Part shown: one piece after another, positions 15,158-18,770 of the stretch
Layout of the letters: every line of letters starts with the position of its first letter
Position numbering within the stretch: the stretch's first letter is position 1
Notes under the pieces: model-generated
Databases searched by the model: none
Seen by the model: only the letters and a program-made list of their open reading frames with translations
Told to the model about the DNA's origin: nothing
Assembly (NCBI GenBank): GCA_964624765.1
Contig: CAZUZO010000059.1
Span: 1-18,770 of the forward strand
Length of the DNA: 18,770 nucleotides
Direction of reading: 5' to 3'
From: JAGTVB01 sp964624765
Lineage (GTDB): Bacteria > Pseudomonadota > Gammaproteobacteria > HK1
Program-made: the position numbers and the translations under genes

Positions 15158-16111
15158 TCACACGGCGAAGCGGTCAAGTGTCTGCTCGAGGGCCCGTAGC
15201 TTATCCTCGTTCGATTTCCCGAGACCCGCACTGGTTAACCGATCATAACAGGGACGGCTTTCGTCTCGAAACAGGAGGCCGATGGGGATACCTGCCTGTG
15301 CCTCGGCGACTGTACGAGCCGCCATCAGATCCGATGGATCGTGGGTTTGCTGGTTAGGAAACCGTTCGGCGGCGTTGGCCTCGATGCCGATTCCCCGTGC
15401 ATGGGTCAGCAGTGACAGCTTCGCTGGGTCGCGTTGCAACTCGTCGAACGCATGGTCGTTCATGGCGGGACAGCGTTGCAGGATACGCACGAAGGATAGC
15501 CCCCGATGCTTGAAGGCAGCGTGTAAAGTGGCGTGCAGGTGAAGCGGGTACCAGTCGATGGTCTGAGCCACGAATGAGACATTGCTGATAGCCAAGGTGA
15601 CGCTCAGGGGATTCTGCGGTGGCAGTGGGTTGCCGTGGGGGTGGGTGTTGGTCTTAAGCCCCACGGGGCTCGTCGGGGAGGTTTGCTTCTTGGTCAAGCC
15701 GTATATGTTGTTATCGAACACCATGACGGTCATGTCCATGTTATAGCGCACGGCATGAATCCAGTGTCCGGCTCCGATAGAGAAGCAGTCTCCATCGCCG
15801 GTGGCGACCCAGACATGCAGGTCCGGCCGGCGCGCTTTGATGCCGCAGGCAAGCGGCAGCGCGCGCCCGTGGAGTCCGTGAAAGCCGTAAGTTGCCATGT
15901 AATGGGGGAAACGGCTGGCGCAGCCGATGCCAGACACTGTGACCGTGCGTTCCGGAGGCAGCTGTTCATCACGACAGATGCGTTGCACCGCGGTCAGCAC
16001 CGCATGGTCACCACACCCTGGGCACCAACGAGCATCGGCGCCGGTGTAGGTGTCTAATGTGAAGTAGCGCGGGGTAACCTCTAGCGACCAATCGGCCTTT
16101 AAACCGAACAC
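15158..16111 (-). CDS. korB: 2-oxoglutarate (2-oxoacid):ferredoxin oxidoreductase, beta subunit
   Basis: Thiamine-diphosphate-binding subunit of a two-subunit 2-oxoacid:ferredoxin oxidoreductase, 317 residues. It carries the cysteines expected for one [4Fe-4S] cluster: CPGCG (Cys30, 33), SGIGCASRFPHY (Cys64) and a distal Cys in LQRCPAMN (Cys214). The thiamine/Mg motif is GDGDCFSIG (105-113), with the matching NNIYGLTKKQ (134-143). All catalytic motifs are intact, in contrast to the two large neighbours. The start is GTG at 16111, overlapping the end of korA by 13 bases and preceded by GAGGAG seven bases upstream. 2-Oxoglutarate is the best guess for substrate, from overall likeness to the KorAB of microaerophilic and sulfur bacteria; pyruvate or another 2-oxoacid is not excluded. 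Confidence 0.93.
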   Translation of the reverse strand: MFGLKADWSLEVTPRYFTLDTYTGADARWCPGCGDHAVLTAVQRICRDEQLPPERTVTVSGIGCASRFPHYMATYGFHGLHGRALPLACGIKARRPDLHVWVATGDGDCFSIGAGHWIHAVRYNMDMTVMVFDNNIYGLTKKQTSPTSPVGLKTNTHPHGNPLPPQNPLSVTLAISNVSFVAQTIDWYPLHLHATLHAAFKHRGLSFVRILQRCPAMNDHAFDELQRDPAKLSLLTHARGIGIEANAAERFPNQQTHDPSDLMAARTVAEAQAGIPIGLLFRDESRPCYDRLTSAGLGKSNEDKLRALEQTLDRFAV

Positions 16112-18051
16112 ACCAACTCTCCTCGCCCAATGCCAAAATGGCGTTTAATTTCTTGATAGATGGCCCCGGGTTGCAAGGGCTGCCCTCTGGCTTGAGACCA
16201 GCAATCGACATCGAGCAACAGGTGCGCACGTAATAGCCATGCCAATTGCCCATAGCGGCGCAGGGCCTCGACGTGACGGGACTCGTCAGCGGCGTCGCTG
16301 TAGTTGATCTCAACGGTGAGGAGCTTGCGAAAACGCGAAAACATCTGTTTCAAGCCAGGCTCCAGGGGCGAGAAGAAACGCAGATGCACCGACGAGACGG
16401 CGAGACCATCTGCTCGTGCCCGGTCCACCGCTTCTTCGATGGCCCCTAGGGTTGAGCCCCAACCGATAACCAACAGGTCGCCACTGTCGTCCCCATGTAC
16501 CGTGGGCGGTTTCAGGGTCTGTTGCAAAGTGGCCAGTTTGCGACTGCGCATCGTGAGTCCCCTTTCATTGGCCTCCGGCTCATAGGCCACTTTCGCACCA
16601 CTGGTATGGGCGAGTCCCGTTGCCACGTACTCCCCTCCCCGTTGCCCGGGAATGGGGCGCGGCGACAGTCCGGTCTTGCGATCCCAATCGTAGGCAGGAA
16701 CATTACGCTGCCAAGGCGCCTGATCCACCGGCAGTCCGAGCCACTGTGAGCGCAGTCTTGGGCGTGGGAAGGGCTGTACTCCTGTGGCTAAATTTGCATC
16801 GGTGAGCAGAATGACAGGGATGCGGAAAGTCTCCGCCAACTGCCGCGCCGCAATCACCAGATGGAAGCATTCCTCGATGGTGGCCGCGGCCAATACGACC
16901 TTCGGGGCATCCCCTGGGGCACCGAACAGTGCCGCTAGCAAGTCGCCTTGCTCCACCTTGGTGGGTAATCCGGTGGCGGGCCCTCCCCGCTGTACGGAAA
17001 CGATCACCAGCGGTATTTCTGCCATCACGGCAAGCCCAATCGATTCCATCTTAAGCGCCAGACCCGGACCCGAGGTTATCGTACAGGCTGTCTTACCGGC
17101 GAATGAACTGCCGATGGCGAAACCGATGGCGGCGATTTCGTCCTCTGCCTGATGAACGAAGCCGCCCACCTCGTTAAAAACCTCGGAAAGATAGTGGGAG
17201 GCAGAGGTTGCGGGGGTGATGGGGTACATCGCTACCAGCTCCATGCCTGAGGCCATGACGCCCAAGGCCAGGGCTTGATTGCCGTTCATCACCACCAAAG
17301 GTGCCCGCTGGGGATGAGTCGGCACATCGTAGCGCGTTTCCAAGTGGGCTTGGGCGAAGCCAAATCCGGCTTCGACGAGCTGGCGGTTAAGTGCCTGCAC
17401 ATCCGCGCTCTTGTTGGCGAAGGCCAAGGCGACTTCTGCGAAGGCTTTATCGAGATTGCGGCTATAGATCCAGCACAGCATACCCAGCACGAACATGTTC
17501 TTGCCGAGCCGGGGCGTCGACGTGATTTTGCGGCAATCCTCTTCGATGGGCAGTTCCTGGACCACCAGGCCTTGGCTGCGGAAATACGCGAGGGCGTCCC
17601 GATACTGCCTGGCGATTTCGGGAGAGGCATCGTGGCCCCATTTATTTTCTAGCAATACCATCGTGCCTTGTTTGTAGGCGCCACTGTGGATGCGACCGTA
17701 GAGGACTTGTTCGTTCAGGGCCACGACAACATCAGCCGCATCGCCCATGTTGCTGATGTGCTGTGAGCCGAAGCGGATGCGGATGCCGCTTGCCCCTGCG
17801 CGTGATCGGGCGGGGGGTTTGATCTCGGCGGGGATAATTTCGACAGTCCACACGCCGTTACCCATTTTGGCGCTGACGGCACCAAAGATCTGCCCGGCTT
17901 TCTGCGCCCCTTCTCCGGAGTCGCTCACAATCTCGACGATATGTTCGTCGATGACGAGCGGGGGTTTGTCTCCGGCGGATCCGCGTTGGACGCTCCCAAG
18001 GGCCGATGGGTCACCTGCTATCGCTCTTAGAAACCGCGGGTCCCGTCGCAT
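16099..18051 (-). CDS. korA: 2-oxoglutarate (2-oxoacid):ferredoxin oxidoreductase, alpha subunit with fused gamma domain
   Basis: Substrate-binding subunit, 650 residues, with the gamma (CoA-side) domain fused at the N-terminus (about 35-220, SDSGEGAQKAGQIFG and ISNMGDAADVVVALNEQ). The pyrimidine-type domain follows with MYPITPATSASHYL (about 274-287), SGPGLALKMESIGLAVM and QRGGPATGLPTKVEQGDLL, then domain II at the C-terminus (GWGSTLGAIEEAVDRA, VHLRFFSPLEPGL). The intact PITP motif marks a catalytic enzyme. It should oxidise 2-oxoglutarate with CoA to succinyl-CoA and reduced ferredoxin, or run in reverse to fix CO2. The ATG at 18051 has a strong GGAGGA five bases upstream (18057-18062). It is the first gene of the kor operon, with a repeat element starting 36 bases upstream. 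Confidence 0.94.
   Translation of the reverse strand: MRRDPRFLRAIAGDPSALGSVQRGSAGDKPPLVIDEHIVEIVSDSGEGAQKAGQIFGAVSAKMGNGVWTVEIIPAEIKPPARSRAGASGIRIRFGSQHISNMGDAADVVVALNEQVLYGRIHSGAYKQGTMVLLENKWGHDASPEIARQYRDALAYFRSQGLVVQELPIEEDCRKITSTPRLGKNMFVLGMLCWIYSRNLDKAFAEVALAFANKSADVQALNRQLVEAGFGFAQAHLETRYDVPTHPQRAPLVVMNGNQALALGVMASGMELVAMYPITPATSASHYLSEVFNEVGGFVHQAEDEIAAIGFAIGSSFAGKTACTITSGPGLALKMESIGLAVMAEIPLVIVSVQRGGPATGLPTKVEQGDLLAALFGAPGDAPKVVLAAATIEECFHLVIAARQLAETFRIPVILLTDANLATGVQPFPRPRLRSQWLGLPVDQAPWQRNVPAYDWDRKTGLSPRPIPGQRGGEYVATGLAHTSGAKVAYEPEANERGLTMRSRKLATLQQTLKPPTVHGDDSGDLLVIGWGSTLGAIEEAVDRARADGLAVSSVHLRFFSPLEPGLKQMFSRFRKLLTVEINYSDAADESRHVEALRRYGQLAWLLRAHLLLDVDCWSQARGQPLQPGAIYQEIKRHFGIGRGELVCSV
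16119..16124 (-). promoter_or_regulatory. ribosome binding site fixing the GTG start of korB
   Basis: GAGGAG on the minus strand, inside the last codons of korA and seven bases before the GTG at 16111. It decides for this GTG start and indicates translational coupling of korA and korB. Confidence 0.7.
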
Positions 18052-18056
18052 AGGGT

Positions 18057-18062
18057 TCCTCC
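18057..18062 (-). promoter_or_regulatory. ribosome binding site of korA
   Basis: GGAGGA on the minus strand, five bases before the ATG at 18051. Its strength fits the first gene of an operon and fixes the start. Confidence 0.7.
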
Positions 18063-18086
18063 AATCGCTGGGTTCATGAGGCTGGA

Positions 18087-18234
18087 CTGAGAGCTTGTGA
18101 AAACACCTTCTGCGCGACCTGATACCGGCGTTGGGCAGTGTCGGCCTGCTCGCCTAGCTAGCCAACATCACGCGGCTTCGCGCCATCCGCCTGGGGCTCG
18201 CGCGGCTCGCGCCGGCTTGTCCAAAAGCTTTCAG
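18087..18234 (+). repeat. dispersed inverted-repeat element upstream of korA, diverged copy
   Basis: A 148-bp copy bounded by CTGAGAGCTTGTGAAAAC and by GCTTGTCCAAAAGCTTTCAG. The interior keeps GGCGTTGGGCAGTG and CTCGCCTA but differs in many places from the 40-base core shared by three other copies, so it is an older insertion. It sits 35 bases before the korA ATG; a kor promoter must lie inside it or beyond it. Confidence 0.78.
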
Positions 18235-18463
18235 ATGATCGACGAATCCCTGGGCCACGCCTACAGCGGCGTTCCTAAACGACCCTTGACGCAGCCGCCA
18301 TGCCAACCCTGTAGGCATGCCGATAGGGGTTTGAATTTATTTAGGAATCCTAAACTAAAGTGACTCCAGAAGGGTTCCTGAGCGCACCGTTTAAGGGCAC
18401 CAGGTAACCGATATGCTACACAACGGTGCGCAGCAAACCGCCCCTATATTAGTCACCGTTTGG

Positions 18464-18476
18464 GTTGCAGTGCAAC
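18464..18476. promoter_or_regulatory. 13-bp palindrome, possible operator
   Basis: GTTGCA-G-TGCAAC is a perfect 6-bp inverted repeat around one base. Short TGC/GCA palindromes of this type can be operators for dimeric regulators, for example PhaR-type repressors of polyhydroxyalkanoate genes. No such gene is in the window, so the assignment is open. Confidence 0.25.
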
Positions 18477-18479
18477 ATG

Positions 18480-18502
18480 CGAGGGATCGAATCCATCCCT
18501 CG
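18480..18502. other. perfect hairpin, function unknown
   Basis: CGAGGGAT-7-ATCCCTCG has 8-bp arms and could form a stable stem. There is no T-run on either side, so it is not a standard intrinsic terminator. It lies three bases from the GTTGCAGTGCAAC palindrome, and the two may belong to one regulatory region. Confidence 0.35.
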
Positions 18503-18643
18503 GGTCATCCATCATGCTTTCTTGGTGAGAGTCAGATGCTGCTTCAAGAATGTCACGAGCGCCGGCAGCGCAAGGCGCACGGTGGTGAGCAACCGGAGTG
18601 TACAAGGGACTACATGAGGATTGCGAGCCGCCGTGCGACGCAG

Positions 18644-18770
18644 CTCAGAGGTTGTGAAAAAACCTGCTACGCAACCCGATAGCGGCGTTGGGCGGTGCTC
18701 GCTCCTCGCCTATCTATCTGATATGTCTCTCGGCTTCGCTCCGTCCGCCTGGCTCTGGGGCCGCTCGCGA
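18644..18770 (+). repeat. dispersed inverted-repeat element, cut by window edge
   Basis: The left terminus CTCAGAGGTTGTGAAAAAAC begins at 18644 and the sequence matches the family to the window end. The 40-base core (18678-18717) is identical to those of the copies at 4292-4433 and 12386-12535. The right terminus should lie about 20 bases beyond the window. Confidence 0.82.

Larger units (their letters stand above)
18235..18643 (+). other. gene-free stretch between two repeat copies
   Basis: About 410 bases with no convincing gene on either strand. It holds an imperfect inverted repeat (18305-18331, AACCC...GGGTT) followed by T-rich sequence on the plus strand, which could be a weak terminator. 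It also holds a palindrome TTAGGA-A-TCCTAA (18341-18353) in an A/T-rich patch, the palindrome and hairpin listed separately, and a distinctive segment GAGTGTACAAGGGACTACAT near 18596-18615. It may contain the kor promoter on the minus strand and the promoter of a plus-strand gene beyond the window. Confidence 0.5.

Noticed and set aside
15151..15231. Longer start at 15231 for the 872-residue protein
   Set aside because: It would overlap the conserved end of korB by 74 bases. An ATG seven bases after the korB stop is more natural.
18413..18682. Plus-strand ORF of 89 residues
   Set aside because: Runs into the repeat copy at 18644, has no good ribosome site and no recognisable domain.
1..18770. 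CRISPR array, tRNA or rRNA genes
   Set aside because: No regularly spaced short repeats, tRNA cloverleaf or rRNA-like sequence was seen on reading. The dispersed repeats are thousands of bases apart.

Overview
The window looks like a chromosomal segment of a GC-rich proteobacterium, most likely a gammaproteobacterium with anaerobic or sulfur-oxidising capacity. This rests on the gene content (a SucA-type E1, a two-subunit ferredoxin-dependent KorAB and a complete Rnf complex) and is an inference, not a taxonomic identification. Every convincing gene lies on the minus strand, so transcription runs from high to low coordinates.

Layout in the direction of transcription. Positions 18644-18770 hold a cut-off copy of a dispersed repeat. 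Positions 18235-18643 are gene-free with small palindromes. Another repeat copy lies at 18087-18234. A 2-oxoacid:ferredoxin oxidoreductase operon follows: korA (18051-16099), korB (16111-15158) and an 872-residue protein ending in a [4Fe-4S] ferredoxin domain (15150-12532). A repeat copy (12535-12386) separates it from an rnf operon: rnfB (12365-11502), a 1572-residue PFOR-shaped protein (11518-6800), rnfC (6803-5463) and rnfD (5466-4465). A further repeat copy (4433-4292) and a short leader follow, then rnfG (4158-3439), rnfE (3442-2777) and rnfA (2780-2202). A degenerate repeat copy (2205-2065) follows, then a doubtful small ORF and the 5' part of sucA (1621-1, cut by the window edge).

How the genes may work together. 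KorAB should interconvert 2-oxoglutarate, CoA and oxidised ferredoxin with succinyl-CoA, CO2 and reduced ferredoxin. Rnf is a membrane ferredoxin:NAD+ oxidoreductase coupled to ion movement. Two large proteins sit at the interface of these systems. The 1572-residue protein keeps the full domain order of pyruvate:ferredoxin oxidoreductase and two [4Fe-4S] motifs, but has lost the substrate motif, the thiamine-diphosphate motif and the proximal-cluster cysteines. The 872-residue protein is a paralogue of its C-terminal third with a different ferredoxin domain. I infer that both are non-catalytic electron-transfer or scaffold proteins linking KorAB to Rnf. This is the best candidate here for a little-described system.

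The second notable feature is a family of about 140-150 bp repeats with terminal inverted repeats, resembling miniature transposable elements. Five copies sit at the boundaries between gene blocks. One splits the rnf operon, and two supply the stop codon of the neighbouring gene.
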